From: Sphingobacterium sp. UBA5670
Lineage (GTDB): Bacteria > Bacteroidota > Bacteroidia > Sphingobacteriales > Sphingobacteriaceae
Length of the DNA: 64,000 nucleotides
Direction: 5' to 3'
NCBI RefSeq assembly: GCF_002420705.1
Contig: NZ_DIIM01000019.1
Coordinates: forward strand, 85,069 to 149,068
Part shown: in pieces, positions 16,806-24,551 of the stretch
Numbering within the stretch: position 1 is the first letter of the stretch
Layout: each line of letters begins with the position of its first letter
Notes under the pieces: generated by a model
What the model was told of the DNA's origin: nothing
Databases searched by the model: none
Seen by the model: the letters and a program-made list of their open reading frames with translations, nothing else
Translations under genes and position numbers: made by a program

Positions 16806-17374
16806 TGACTTACGTACCAAGATTAAAAGTGAAATATGCGGAAGAAATCCGTAAAGCACTTCAAGAAAAATTTCAGTATAAAAGTATTATGCAGGTTCCT
16901 AAACTTGAGAAAATCGTTGTTTCACAAGGCGTAGGAGCTGCAACAGCTGACAAAAAATTAATCGATAACGCTATCGCTGAGTTGACTTTAATCACAGGTC
17001 AACAAGCTGTTGCTACAAAATCGAAAAAAGATATTTCAAACTTTAAATTACGTAAAGGTATGCCTGTAGGGGCACGTGTTACTTTACGTGACAACAATAT
17101 GTTTGAATTCTTGGATCGTTTAGTAGCAGTATCGCTTCCACGTATTCGTGACTTCCGCGGTATCAACGATAAAGGTTTTGACGGACGTGGTAACTATAAC
17201 TTAGGTATCACTGAACAAATCATTTTCCCTGAGATCAACATTGACAAAATCAACAAGATCCAAGGTATGGATATCACTTTCGTGACTTCTGCTCAAAATG
17301 ATGTTGAAGCTTTAGAATTGTTGAAACAATTCGGTTTACCATTTAAAAATCAAAATACTAATAACAATGGCTAA
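16805..17374 (+). CDS. rplE: 50S ribosomal protein L5
   Basis: 189 aa. VGARVTLRDNNMFEFLDRL and the IRDFRGINDKGFDGRGNYN stretch are typical. L5 binds 5S rRNA and contacts the P-site tRNA. It overlaps both neighbours: one base with rplX and eight bases with rpsN. Confidence 0.98.
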   Translation: MTYVPRLKVKYAEEIRKALQEKFQYKSIMQVPKLEKIVVSQGVGAATADKKLIDNAIAELTLITGQQAVATKSKKDISNFKLRKGMPVGARVTLRDNNMFEFLDRLVAVSLPRIRDFRGINDKGFDGRGNYNLGITEQIIFPEINIDKINKIQGMDITFVTSAQNDVEALELLKQFGLPFKNQNTNNNG

Positions 17375-17636
17375 AGAAGGATTAAAAGCACGCGAAGTAA
17401 AACGCGCTAAATTGGTAGCTAAATATGCGGCAAAACGTGCAGAATTAAAAGCTGCTGGCGATTACGTTGCATTAGATAAATTACCTAAAAATGCTTCTCC
17501 AGTACGTTTACACAATCGTTGTAAATTGACTGGCCGTCCTAAAGGATATATGCGTCAATTTGGTATCTCTCGTGTAACTTTCCGTGAGATGGCTTTAGAT
17601 GGCAAAATCCCAGGGGTGAAAAAAGCTTCTTGGTAA
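17367..17636 (+). CDS. rpsN: 30S ribosomal protein S14, zinc-free form
   Basis: 89 aa. The C-terminal RLHNRCKLTGRPKGYMRQFG has a single Cys, so this is the long zinc-independent type of S14, not the short four-Cys type. Its start overlaps the end of rplE by eight bases. A 139-bp gap with secondary structure follows before rpsH, unlike the tight spacing elsewhere. Confidence 0.97.
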   Translation: MAKEGLKAREVKRAKLVAKYAAKRAELKAAGDYVALDKLPKNASPVRLHNRCKLTGRPKGYMRQFGISRVTFREMALDGKIPGVKKASW

Positions 17637-17659
17637 TTAAAAAAAAATACTTAATTTTG
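17629..17659 (+). promoter_or_regulatory. Probable internal promoter for rpsH onward
   Basis: CTTG (17629-17632, three of four bases of the -33 TTTG) and TAATTTTG (17652-17659, a full TAnnTTTG -7 match) are exactly 19 bp apart at the end of rpsN. Transcription would start near 17665, just before a hairpin-rich leader. Confidence 0.55.
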
Positions 17660-17748
17660 CCCGGGCAATTCAACTGAGGATTGCCGGGGTTTTTGCATTT
17701 TAAAATTGTTTAACAGATAGAAGGTCCCATACCAATGGTTGGGAGGGA
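17660..17748 (+). promoter_or_regulatory. Structured leader ahead of rpsH
   Basis: Two hairpins: CCCGGGCAAT against ATTGCCGGGG (17660-17690, one mismatch) followed by TTTTTG, which looks like a weak terminator or attenuator, and a second, TCCC-ATA-CCAA with TTGG-GA-GGGA (17725-17748), with a small internal loop. In Escherichia coli S8 represses this operon by binding mRNA, so the second hairpin is a candidate S8 site, but I have not matched it to the S8-binding core. Confidence 0.5.
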
Positions 17749-17775
17749 AACCGCTGTCACAAATTTTCATATATA

Positions 17776-18174
17776 ATGACTACAGATCCAATTGCGGATT
17801 ACCTTACACGAGTAAGGAATGCCATCAAGGCCAACCACAGGGTTGTTGAAATTCCTGCATCGAACCTAAAAAAAGAGATCACTAAAGTTCTTTTTGATAA
17901 AGGTTACATTGCTAATTACAAATTCGATGAGAATGGCGTACAGGGTACGATCAAAATCGCATTGAAATATAACCCAATTAGCAAAATTCCGGCTATTCGT
18001 ACGTTGACACGTGTGAGTAAACCTGGTTTAAGAAAGTATGCAAGCGTTGATACTATGCCTCGTGTTTTGAATGGTTTAGGTATTGCTATCTTGTCAACAT
18101 CTAAAGGTGTAATGACAGATAAAGAAGCTAGACTTCAAAATGTTGGTGGTGAAGTTTTATGTTACGTTTATTAA
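17776..18174 (+). CDS. rpsH: 30S ribosomal protein S8
   Basis: 132 aa starting MTTDPIADYLTRVRNAIKAN and ending STSKGVMTDKEARLQNVGGEVLCYVY-like signature residues. S8 is a primary 16S rRNA binder in the central domain and the known translational repressor of the spc operon in enteric bacteria. Here it starts what seems to be a new transcription unit. Confidence 0.98.
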   Translation: MTTDPIADYLTRVRNAIKANHRVVEIPASNLKKEITKVLFDKGYIANYKFDENGVQGTIKIALKYNPISKIPAIRTLTRVSKPGLRKYASVDTMPRVLNGLGIAILSTSKGVMTDKEARLQNVGGEVLCYVY

Positions 18175-18195
18175 TCTAGGTAAAAGCACAAAGAA

Positions 18196-18750
18196 ATGTC
18201 AAGAATTGGAAAAGCGCCTATCGCTATCCCTGCTGGGGTAACTGTTACTATTTCGGACAAAAACTTAGTTTCAGTAAAAGGTCCTAAAGGCGAATTAACA
18301 CAACAAGTTGACCGTGACATCACTATTGCTCAAGAAGAAGGCAATATTGTTGTAACACGTCCAACTGATCAAAAGAAACACAAAGCATTACACGGTCTAT
18401 ACCGTTCCCTGTTGGCTAACATGGTTCACGGTGTGACTGAAGGTTACAAAACTACGCAAGAGTTAGTCGGTGTAGGTTACCGTGCTTCAAGTACTGGTAA
18501 TGTATTAGAGTTAACTTTAGGTTTCTCTCACCAGATTGTTTTTGTATTGCCAAACGAGGTTAAAGTATCAACTACTGCTGACAAAGGTAAAAACCCTACA
18601 ATCACTTTAGAGTGTGCTGACAAACAATTGATCGGTCAGATAGCGGCTAAAATCCGTGGCTTCCGTAAACCAGAACCTTACAAAGGAAAAGGTATCAAGT
18701 TTGAAGGTGAAGTATTGAGAAGAAAAGCAGGTAAATCAGCTAAAAAATAA
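18196..18750 (+). CDS. rplF: 50S ribosomal protein L6
   Basis: 184 aa with two L6 repeats; starts MSRIGKAPIAIPAGVTVTI and ends with KPEPYKGKGIKFEGEVLRRK. L6 lies near the factor-binding stalk base. It is six bases from rplR. Confidence 0.98.
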   Translation: MSRIGKAPIAIPAGVTVTISDKNLVSVKGPKGELTQQVDRDITIAQEEGNIVVTRPTDQKKHKALHGLYRSLLANMVHGVTEGYKTTQELVGVGYRASSTGNVLELTLGFSHQIVFVLPNEVKVSTTADKGKNPTITLECADKQLIGQIAAKIRGFRKPEPYKGKGIKFEGEVLRRKAGKSAKK

Positions 18751-18755
18751 TAATC

Positions 18756-19109
18756 ATGGCAGGACAAAAAGCATCTCGTAGAGAGAGAATCAAAAAAGGA
18801 ATCAGAAAAAACCTTGCTGGAACGTCTGAACGTCCACGTTTATCGGTTTTTAGAAGTAACAAAGGTATCTATGCGCAAATCATTGATGACAATGCAGGTA
18901 AAACATTAGTTGCTGCATCTAGTTTATCGAAAGAATTTACTGCATCTGGTAACAAAGTTGAACAGTCTAAAGCTGTAGGTAAATTGGTTGCTGAGAAAGC
19001 AGTAGCAGCAGGTATTAATAAAGTAGTTTTTGACCGTAATGGGTACTTATACCATGGCCGTATCAAATCTTTGGCTGAAGGTGCTCGCGAAGGCGGTTTA
19101 GACTTTTAA
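18756..19109 (+). CDS. rplR: 50S ribosomal protein L18
   Basis: 117 aa. The basic N-terminus RRERIKKGIRKNLAGTSERP is followed by RLSVFRSNKGIYAQIIDD and ends FDRNGYLYHGRIKSLAEGAR. L18 carries 5S rRNA into the 50S subunit with L5. Confidence 0.98.
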   Translation: MAGQKASRRERIKKGIRKNLAGTSERPRLSVFRSNKGIYAQIIDDNAGKTLVAASSLSKEFTASGNKVEQSKAVGKLVAEKAVAAGINKVVFDRNGYLYHGRIKSLAEGAREGGLDF

Positions 19110-19121
19110 TCATAGAAAGAA

Positions 19122-19640
19122 ATGGCATTAAGCAATATAAAAAGAGTAAAATCAAGCGAAATTGAATTAAAAGATCGCTTAGTAAGTATCCAACGTGTAG
19201 CAAAAGTTACTAAAGGTGGTCGTACTTTCAGCTTCTCTGCAATTGTTGTAGTAGGTGATGAAAACGGTATCGTTGGTTACGGTTTAGGTAAAGCTAAAGA
19301 GGTAACTGAGGCAATCACTAAAGGTATCGACGACGCAAAGAAAAATTTGGTTAAAGTTCCTATTATCAAAGGTACTGTGCCTCATGAGCAATATGGTAAA
19401 TATTCTGGTGGTTCAGTTTTGGTTAAACCAGCTATCGCCGGTACGGGAGTTTTAGCAGGTGGTGCAATGCGTGCCGTATTGGAGTCTGCTGGTATCAAAG
19501 ACGTATTGGCTAAATCATTAGGTTCTTCTAACCCACACAACGTGGTAAAAGCAACTGTAACTGCTTTAGCAAACATGCGTGATGCATATACAGTAGCACA
19601 ACACCGCGGTGTCGATTTAAACAAAGTATTTAACGGTTAA
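19122..19640 (+). CDS. rpsE: 30S ribosomal protein S5
   Basis: 172 aa. The dsRNA-binding-like N-terminal domain includes LKDRLVSIQRVAKVTKGGRT and VGYGLGKAKEV; the C-terminal domain ends GSSNPHNVVKATVTALANM. S5 affects decoding accuracy and lines the mRNA entry. Five bases separate it from rpmD. Confidence 0.98.
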   Translation: MALSNIKRVKSSEIELKDRLVSIQRVAKVTKGGRTFSFSAIVVVGDENGIVGYGLGKAKEVTEAITKGIDDAKKNLVKVPIIKGTVPHEQYGKYSGGSVLVKPAIAGTGVLAGGAMRAVLESAGIKDVLAKSLGSSNPHNVVKATVTALANMRDAYTVAQHRGVDLNKVFNG

Positions 19641-19645
19641 TTATC

Positions 19646-19825
19646 ATGGCAAAAATCAAAATCACCCAGATAAAGAGCGTTATCGACAGAAGCGAGCGCC
19701 AAAAGAAAACTATTGAGGCATTGGGTTTGAAAAGAATCAACCACTCAGTAGAAGTTGAAGCTACTCCATCAATTATTGGAATGGTACGTAAAGTAAACCA
19801 TTTAGTAGCTATCGAAACTATTTAA
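19646..19825 (+). CDS. rpmD: 50S ribosomal protein L30
   Basis: 59 aa, read directly from the DNA: MAKIKITQIKSVIDRSERQK at the start and IIGMVRKVNHLVAIETI at the end, typical of bacterial L30. It occupies its expected place between rpsE and rplO. A 118-bp gap with a hairpin follows. Confidence 0.96.
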   Translation: MAKIKITQIKSVIDRSERQKKTIEALGLKRINHSVEVEATPSIIGMVRKVNHLVAIETI

Positions 19826-19834
19826 TATTAGCAT

Positions 19835-19862
19835 ATGGAAAGGGCCTTTTGGCTCTTTCCAT
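19835..19862 (+). promoter_or_regulatory. Strong hairpin between rpmD and rplO
   Basis: ATGGAAAGGGCC pairs with GGCTCTTTCCAT (one G-T pair) around TTTT, giving a 12-bp stem. A second imperfect stem with GCTAG and CTAGC follows (19893-19928). The T tract is absent, so this may be an attenuator or an mRNA processing point separating the rpsH-rpmD and rplO-secY parts. Confidence 0.55.
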
Positions 19863-19943
19863 TACTTGTATTTATAATAATTATTTTTTAATCGCTAGTA
19901 CCTGTTTAGTGAGAGCGAAGGGCTAGCACAATTTAGTTTAAAA

Positions 19944-20390
19944 ATGAACTTAAGTAATTTAAAACCTGCAAAAGGTGCAGTAAAAAGTAGCAAACGTATT
20001 GGCCGTGGTACTGGTTCTGGTCGTGGTGGTACTTCAACGCGTGGTCACAAAGGTGCTGGTTCTCGTTCAGGTCACTCTACGAAAATCGGTTTCGAAGGTG
20101 GTCAGATGCCTTTGCAACGTCGTGTGCCTAAATTTGGTTTCAAAAACATCAACCGTGTTGAGTATAATGGTGTAAACTTAGATACTTTACAAGCGTTGAT
20201 CGAGAAATACAATTTGACAGCTGTAGATTTCGACGCATTGAAAGCTCATGGTTTAGTGTCTAAAAATGACAAAGTTAAAATCTTGGGTCGCGGTGAATTG
20301 AAAGCTAAAGTTGAAGTAACAGCGCACGCGTTTACTGCTTCTGCTCAAAAAGCTATCGAAGCTGCAGGCGGTTCTATCGTTAAAATTTAA
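19944..20390 (+). CDS. rplO: 50S ribosomal protein L15
   Basis: 148 aa. The Gly/Arg-rich N-terminal tail (GRGTGSGRGGTSTRGHKGAG) threads into 23S rRNA, and the globular part has KVKILGRGELKAKVEVTAHA. It is followed three bases later by secY, the normal arrangement. Confidence 0.98.
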   Translation: MNLSNLKPAKGAVKSSKRIGRGTGSGRGGTSTRGHKGAGSRSGHSTKIGFEGGQMPLQRRVPKFGFKNINRVEYNGVNLDTLQALIEKYNLTAVDFDALKAHGLVSKNDKVKILGRGELKAKVEVTAHAFTASAQKAIEAAGGSIVKI

Positions 20391-20393
20391 TAA

Positions 20394-21731
20394 ATGAAGA
20401 AACTAATCACAACCTTAACCAATATTTGGAAAATCGATGATTTACGTACGCGTATTCTAAATACCTTACTTTTTCTTTTGATTTACCGTATTGGATGTCA
20501 CGTGGTATTACCAGGTGTAAATCCTCACGCTTTGGCTTCTGGTCAAAAAGAGGGTTTATTGGGCTTATTGGATATGTTCGCGGGGGGATCGTTCTCTCGC
20601 TCGGCTATCTTTGCTTTAGGGGTAATGCCATATATCTCGGCATCCATTGTTGTTCAATTGCTGGGCATCGCGGTTCCTTACTTCCAAAAGATGCAGAAAG
20701 AAGGGGAAAGTGGTCGTCAAAAAATGAATCAGATTACTCGCTATTTAACATTAGGGATTACTTTGCTTCAGGCTTTTGCTTATGTACGTACTCAGATCGA
20801 GCCAAGTGCTAAGACAATAGCTGACCCATTATTCACTATTCTGACTGCCATAGTTTTGACAGGCGGTACTTTATTTGTGATGTGGTTAGGGGAAAAAATT
20901 ACGGATAAAGGTATCGGTAATGGTATTTCTTTGATCATCATGACTGGTATTATCGCTCAATTGCCAAGTGGTATCACTGCGGAATGGGTTTCTAGAATGG
21001 CGAAAGGTGGTGGTGGTCCAATTCCATTGTTGCTTGAATTTGTGGCTTTGTTCTTTGTTGTGATCTTTACGATCTTAATCGTACAAGGGGTTCGTAAGAT
21101 TCCTGTACAATACGCAAAGAAAATCGTTGGAAACAAGCAAGTCGGTGGAGTACGTCAGTATATACCTTTAAAGGTAAATGCTGCAGGTGTAATGCCTATC
21201 ATTTTTGCGCAAGCAATCATGTTTGTGCCAATGAGTTTGGGACAGTTCTTCCCAAATCTTCAGTCGGAATTTTTGACTTCGTTGAGTAACTATACTTCTG
21301 TAGCATACAACGTGACATTTGCGGTGTTAATTATCGCATTTACGTTTTTCTATACAGCGATTATGGTGAACCCACAACAGATGTCGGATGACATGAAGAA
21401 GAACGGAGGATTTGTACCAGGTATTAAACCGGGATTGGAAACTAGTAATTTTATAGACCGCGTAATATCAAATATTACATTTCCAGGTGCAATTTTCTTA
21501 GCGATCATTGCTATTCTACCTGCTATTGCAAGTTTGTTTGGTATTAATAATCAATTTGCGCACTTCTACGGTGGTACGTCATTATTGATTTTAGTAGGTG
21601 TGGTGTTGGATACTTTGCAACAGATCGAATCTCATTTATTGATGCGTCATTATGATGGATTAATGAAAACAGGTCGTATTAAAGGCCGTTCGGCTGCGTC
21701 TGTTGAGGGAATGGATCATTCGGCAATTTAA
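20394..21731 (+). CDS. secY: Preprotein translocase subunit SecY
   Basis: 445 aa, about ten membrane segments. The start is ATG at 20394. Typical motifs include LGVMPYISASIVVQLL near residues 78-93 (TM2/plug region), KITDKGIGNGISLIIMTGII and VNPQQMSDDMKKNGGFVPG. SecY is the protein-conducting channel of the inner membrane. Being embedded in the ribosomal cluster is the common bacterial context. Confidence 0.98.
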   Translation: MKKLITTLTNIWKIDDLRTRILNTLLFLLIYRIGCHVVLPGVNPHALASGQKEGLLGLLDMFAGGSFSRSAIFALGVMPYISASIVVQLLGIAVPYFQKMQKEGESGRQKMNQITRYLTLGITLLQAFAYVRTQIEPSAKTIADPLFTILTAIVLTGGTLFVMWLGEKITDKGIGNGISLIIMTGIIAQLPSGITAEWVSRMAKGGGGPIPLLLEFVALFFVVIFTILIVQGVRKIPVQYAKKIVGNKQVGGVRQYIPLKVNAAGVMPIIFAQAIMFVPMSLGQFFPNLQSEFLTSLSNYTSVAYNVTFAVLIIAFTFFYTAIMVNPQQMSDDMKKNGGFVPGIKPGLETSNFIDRVISNITFPGAIFLAIIAILPAIASLFGINNQFAHFYGGTSLLILVGVVLDTLQQIESHLLMRHYDGLMKTGRIKGRSAASVEGMDHSAI

Positions 21732-21740
21732 TTTCTTTAG

Positions 21741-22523
21741 ATGTCTAAAGTATTTTATAAGTCAGCAGAAGATATAGAGCAATTGCGGAAGTCAGCAGAT
21801 GTGCTTTCGCAATTGCTTGGTGAAATCGCAAAAGTGATTAAACCTGGGGTAAAGACTATATCTCTTGATAAATTAGCTTATGAGTATATTCATGATAACG
21901 GCGGGACGCCTGCGTTCTTAAATTATCAAGGATTTCCATATTCTTTGTGTATATCTGTCAACGATCAAATTGTACACGGCTTTCCAAGTGATTATGAAAT
22001 TAAAGATGGAGATCTTGTTTCGGTCGATGGTGGTGTCAATCTGAATGGCTTTATCAGTGATTCCGCTTATACTTTTGGTGTAGGGGAGATTTCTGAAGAG
22101 GCACAGTTATTACTGGATGTAACAAAGGAATCATTGTACAAAGGTGTTGAACAGGCGGTGGCTGGTAAACGTGTTGGGGATATTTCTTCGGCTGTGCAGG
22201 AGTATGTGAACAAATTCGGATTCGGAATTGTTCGTGAGCTGGTTGGACACGGCGTTGGTTACCACTTACATGAAAAACCGGAGGTTCCCAATTATGGAAA
22301 ACGGGGTGCTGGTCCTAAATTGGAAGAAGGTTTGGTCATTTGTATCGAACCGATGATCAATGCAGGCCGCGCGGGCGTTCGTTTTTGGGACGATGGTTGG
22401 ACAGTAAGTACAGTGGATGGGAAATTATCGGCGCACTTCGAACAGATGGTTGCAATCCGAAAAGGAGAACCAGATGTGTTGCTGACATTCGAACATGTAG
22501 AGAAAGTTTTGAACAAAAAGTAG
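21741..22523 (+). CDS. map: Type I methionine aminopeptidase
   Basis: 260 aa pita-bread fold enzyme that removes the initiator Met. The five metal ligands are recognisable: two Asp in VDGGVNLNGFISDSAYTFG, His in GHGVGYHLHEKPEVPNYG, Glu in CIEPMI and Glu in HFEQMVAI. It lies directly after secY, nine bases apart, as in many bacteria. Its last codons overlap the -33 element of a likely infA promoter. Confidence 0.97.
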   Translation: MSKVFYKSAEDIEQLRKSADVLSQLLGEIAKVIKPGVKTISLDKLAYEYIHDNGGTPAFLNYQGFPYSLCISVNDQIVHGFPSDYEIKDGDLVSVDGGVNLNGFISDSAYTFGVGEISEEAQLLLDVTKESLYKGVEQAVAGKRVGDISSAVQEYVNKFGFGIVRELVGHGVGYHLHEKPEVPNYGKRGAGPKLEEGLVICIEPMINAGRAGVRFWDDGWTVSTVDGKLSAHFEQMVAIRKGEPDVLLTFEHVEKVLNKK

Positions 22524-22553
22524 TTGGTTTTCAATTATTTTTATTTATCTTTG
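22523..22553 (+). promoter_or_regulatory. Probable internal promoter for infA-rplQ
   Basis: GTTG (22523-22526, three of four bases of TTTG) and TATCTTTG (22546-22553, full TAnnTTTG) are exactly 19 bp apart. Transcription would start near 22559. A short CCTG...CAGG hairpin (22558-22569) lies in the leader. Confidence 0.6.
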
Positions 22554-22597
22554 CACTCCTGTTCGCAGGCTTTTAAATTAAATTTAATCGAGAATAT

Positions 22598-22816
22598 ATG
22601 GCTAAACAAGCCTCAATAGAACAAGACGGTATAATTAGAGAGGCACTTTCTAATGCTATGTTTAGGGTAGAGTTGGAAAATGGACATGAAATCATTGCCC
22701 ATATTTCTGGTAAAATGCGTATGCACTATATCAAAATTTTACCTGGTGATAAAGTTAAATTGGAAATGTCTCCGTATGATTTGACTAAAGGAAGGATTAC
22801 TTATCGCTATAAATAG
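22598..22816 (+). CDS. infA: Translation initiation factor IF-1
   Basis: 72 aa S1-type OB fold, starting MAKQASIEQDGIIREALSNA with NGHEIIAHISGKMRMHYIKI and ending TKGRITYRYK. IF-1 occupies the A site during initiation. It is next to map and rpmJ as in many bacterial spc operons. Confidence 0.98.
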   Translation: MAKQASIEQDGIIREALSNAMFRVELENGHEIIAHISGKMRMHYIKILPGDKVKLEMSPYDLTKGRITYRYK

Positions 22817-22861
22817 CAGTAAGCCTTTGTATTAGCGCAAGCTTTTGAAAAAATAAATATC

Positions 22862-22978
22862 ATGAAAGTAAGAGCATCAATAAAAAAACGTAGCGCGGAC
22901 TGTAAGATCATCCGTCGTAAAGGTAAAGTTTTTGTAATCAACAAAAAGAACCCAAAGTTTAAACAACGTCAGGGTTAA
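22862..22978 (+). CDS. rpmJ: 50S ribosomal protein L36
   Basis: 38 aa, read directly: MKVRASIKKRSADCKIIRRK then GKVFVINKKNPKFKQRQG. Only one Cys (residue 14) is present, so the Cys3-His zinc site of classical L36 is missing; this is the zinc-free type. It sits between infA and rpsM. Confidence 0.95.
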   Translation: MKVRASIKKRSADCKIIRRKGKVFVINKKNPKFKQRQG

Positions 22979-23008
22979 TTCATTAAAAAAATAATAGCTT
23001 AATATTAT

Positions 23009-23386
23009 ATGGCAAGGATAGCAGGTATTGATTTACCTAAAAACAAAAGAGGTGTGATCGGCCTTACCTATATTTTTGGTATCGGTCGTACAAGAGCTGA
23101 ATATATCTTGGAAAAAGCTGGTATCAGCGAAGATGTGAAGGTACAAGAGTGGAATGATGATCAATTGGCAGCAATTCGTACCATCATTAACGACGAATTG
23201 AAAGTTGAAGGTGCATTACGTTCTGAAATTCAATTAAACATCAAACGTTTAATGGATATCGGTTGTTACCGTGGATTGCGTCACCGTAAACACTTACCAG
23301 TTCGTGGTCAACGTACTAAAAACAACTCACGTACTCGTAAAGGTAAACGTAAGACAGTTGCAAACAAGAAAAAAGCTACTAAATAA
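23009..23386 (+). CDS. rpsM: 30S ribosomal protein S13
   Basis: 125 aa starting MARIAGIDLPKNKRGVIGLT, with the helix-turn-helix region and the tail RHRKHLPVRGQRTKNNSRTR. S13 contacts the P-site tRNA and bridges the subunits. First gene of the classical alpha operon block rpsM-rpsK-rpsD-rpoA-rplQ. Confidence 0.98.
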   Translation: MARIAGIDLPKNKRGVIGLTYIFGIGRTRAEYILEKAGISEDVKVQEWNDDQLAAIRTIINDELKVEGALRSEIQLNIKRLMDIGCYRGLRHRKHLPVRGQRTKNNSRTRKGKRKTVANKKKATK

Positions 23387-23396
23387 TAAATAAGAA

Positions 23397-23786
23397 ATGG
23401 CTAAAACTAAAAAAGCTGCAAAAAAGCGTATCGTTGTTATCGAACCTGTAGGTCAGGCTCACATTAACGCAACGTTTAACAATATCATTGTAACTTTGAC
23501 AAATAATCAAGGTCAAACTATTTCTTGGTCTAGTGCTGGTAAAATGGGTTTCCGTGGTTCTAAAAAGAACACTCCATATGCTGCTGGTCAAGCTGCACAA
23601 GACTGTGGAAAAGTTGCTCACGACTTGGGTTTACGTAAAGTTGAAGTGTTTGTTAAAGGACCTGGTGCTGGTCGTGAATCAGCAATCAGAACATTGCAAA
23701 CTGTAGGAATCGATGTGACTACTATTAAAGATATCACTCCACTTCCTCACAATGGTTGTCGTCCTCCAAAACGCAGAAGAGTTTAA
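23397..23786 (+). CDS. rpsK: 30S ribosomal protein S11
   Basis: 129 aa. HINATFNNIIVTLTNNQGQ near residues 22-40 and the C-terminal PLPHNGCRPPKRRRV are diagnostic. S11 lies on the 30S platform and contributes to the mRNA exit path. It follows rpsM by ten bases. Confidence 0.98.
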   Translation: MAKTKKAAKKRIVVIEPVGQAHINATFNNIIVTLTNNQGQTISWSSAGKMGFRGSKKNTPYAAGQAAQDCGKVAHDLGLRKVEVFVKGPGAGRESAIRTLQTVGIDVTTIKDITPLPHNGCRPPKRRRV

Positions 23787-23846
23787 TTAATTTAAAGATA
23801 AGATTCATCGGCTATAGGCTGATAGATACTTTAATTGTAAAAGAAA

Positions 23847-24455
23847 ATGGCTAGATATACAGGACCTAAGTCCAAAATTGCCCGTAAATTTAGAGAGCCG
23901 ATCTTCGGCCCAGATAAAGCGTTAGAAAAGAAAAATTACCCTCCTGGACAACATGGAGCTTCTAAACGCAGAGGTAAACAATCTGAATATGCTATTCAGT
24001 TGTTAGAAAAACAAAAAGCAAAATACACTTACGGTGTATTGGAGCGTCAATTCGCAAACTTATTTGTTAAAGCTGCCTCTAAACAAGGTATTACAGGTGA
24101 GATCTTCTTGAAATTGTTAGAAGCTCGCTTGGATAACGTAGTTTACCGTTTAGGTATCGCTACTTCTCGTGCCGCTGCTCGCCAGTTGGTATCCCACAAA
24201 CACGTTACTGTTAACGGCGAAGTTGTTAACATTCCATCATATAGCTTGCGTCCAGGTGACGTTGTAGCAGTTCGTGAACGTTCTCAAACACTTGAAGCCA
24301 TCACAAATTCAGTTGCAGGTCGTACTGTAAACAAATTTTCTTGGTTAGAGTGGAATGCGAAAGAATTGACAGGTACTTTCTTAAGCTATCCAGAAAGAGC
24401 TGACATTCCTGAAAACATCAAAGAGAACTTAATCGTTGAGTTATACTCTAAATAA
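23847..24455 (+). CDS. rpsD: 30S ribosomal protein S4
   Basis: 202 aa starting MARYTGPKSKIARKFREPIF, with an S4 RNA-binding domain at about 93-155 (RLDNVVYRLGIATSRAAARQ). No zinc-binding Cys cluster is present. S4 starts 16S rRNA assembly and, in Escherichia coli, represses the alpha operon through a pseudoknot. A small hairpin (ATCGGC with GGCTGAT, 23807-23823) precedes the start. Confidence 0.98.
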   Translation: MARYTGPKSKIARKFREPIFGPDKALEKKNYPPGQHGASKRRGKQSEYAIQLLEKQKAKYTYGVLERQFANLFVKAASKQGITGEIFLKLLEARLDNVVYRLGIATSRAAARQLVSHKHVTVNGEVVNIPSYSLRPGDVVAVRERSQTLEAITNSVAGRTVNKFSWLEWNAKELTGTFLSYPERADIPENIKENLIVELYSK

Positions 24456-24463
24456 TAAATAAA

Positions 24464-24507
24464 ATAGAAGAATGCATAGTCCAATTTTTGGGGTATGCAT
24501 CTTCTAT
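24464..24507 (+). promoter_or_regulatory. Long hairpin between rpsD and rpoA
   Basis: ATAGAAGAATGCATA (24464-24478) pairs with TATGCATCTTCTAT (24494-24507) with a single bulged A, enclosing a 15-nt loop. There is no following T tract. It could attenuate read-through into rpoA or protect the 3' end of an rpsD transcript. Confidence 0.6.
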
Positions 24508-24551
24508 TGTATTACAATTATTATTACAAATAAAACATTAAAAGAAAATAA

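Noticed and set aside
20495..20812. 105-codon frame overlapping secY in another frame
   Set aside because: Same strand but out of frame with secY, which is complete and highly conserved.
24464..24507. Hairpin between rpsD and rpoA as a full terminator
   Set aside because: There is no T tract and rpoA-rplQ must be expressed; no separate promoter for rpoA was found.
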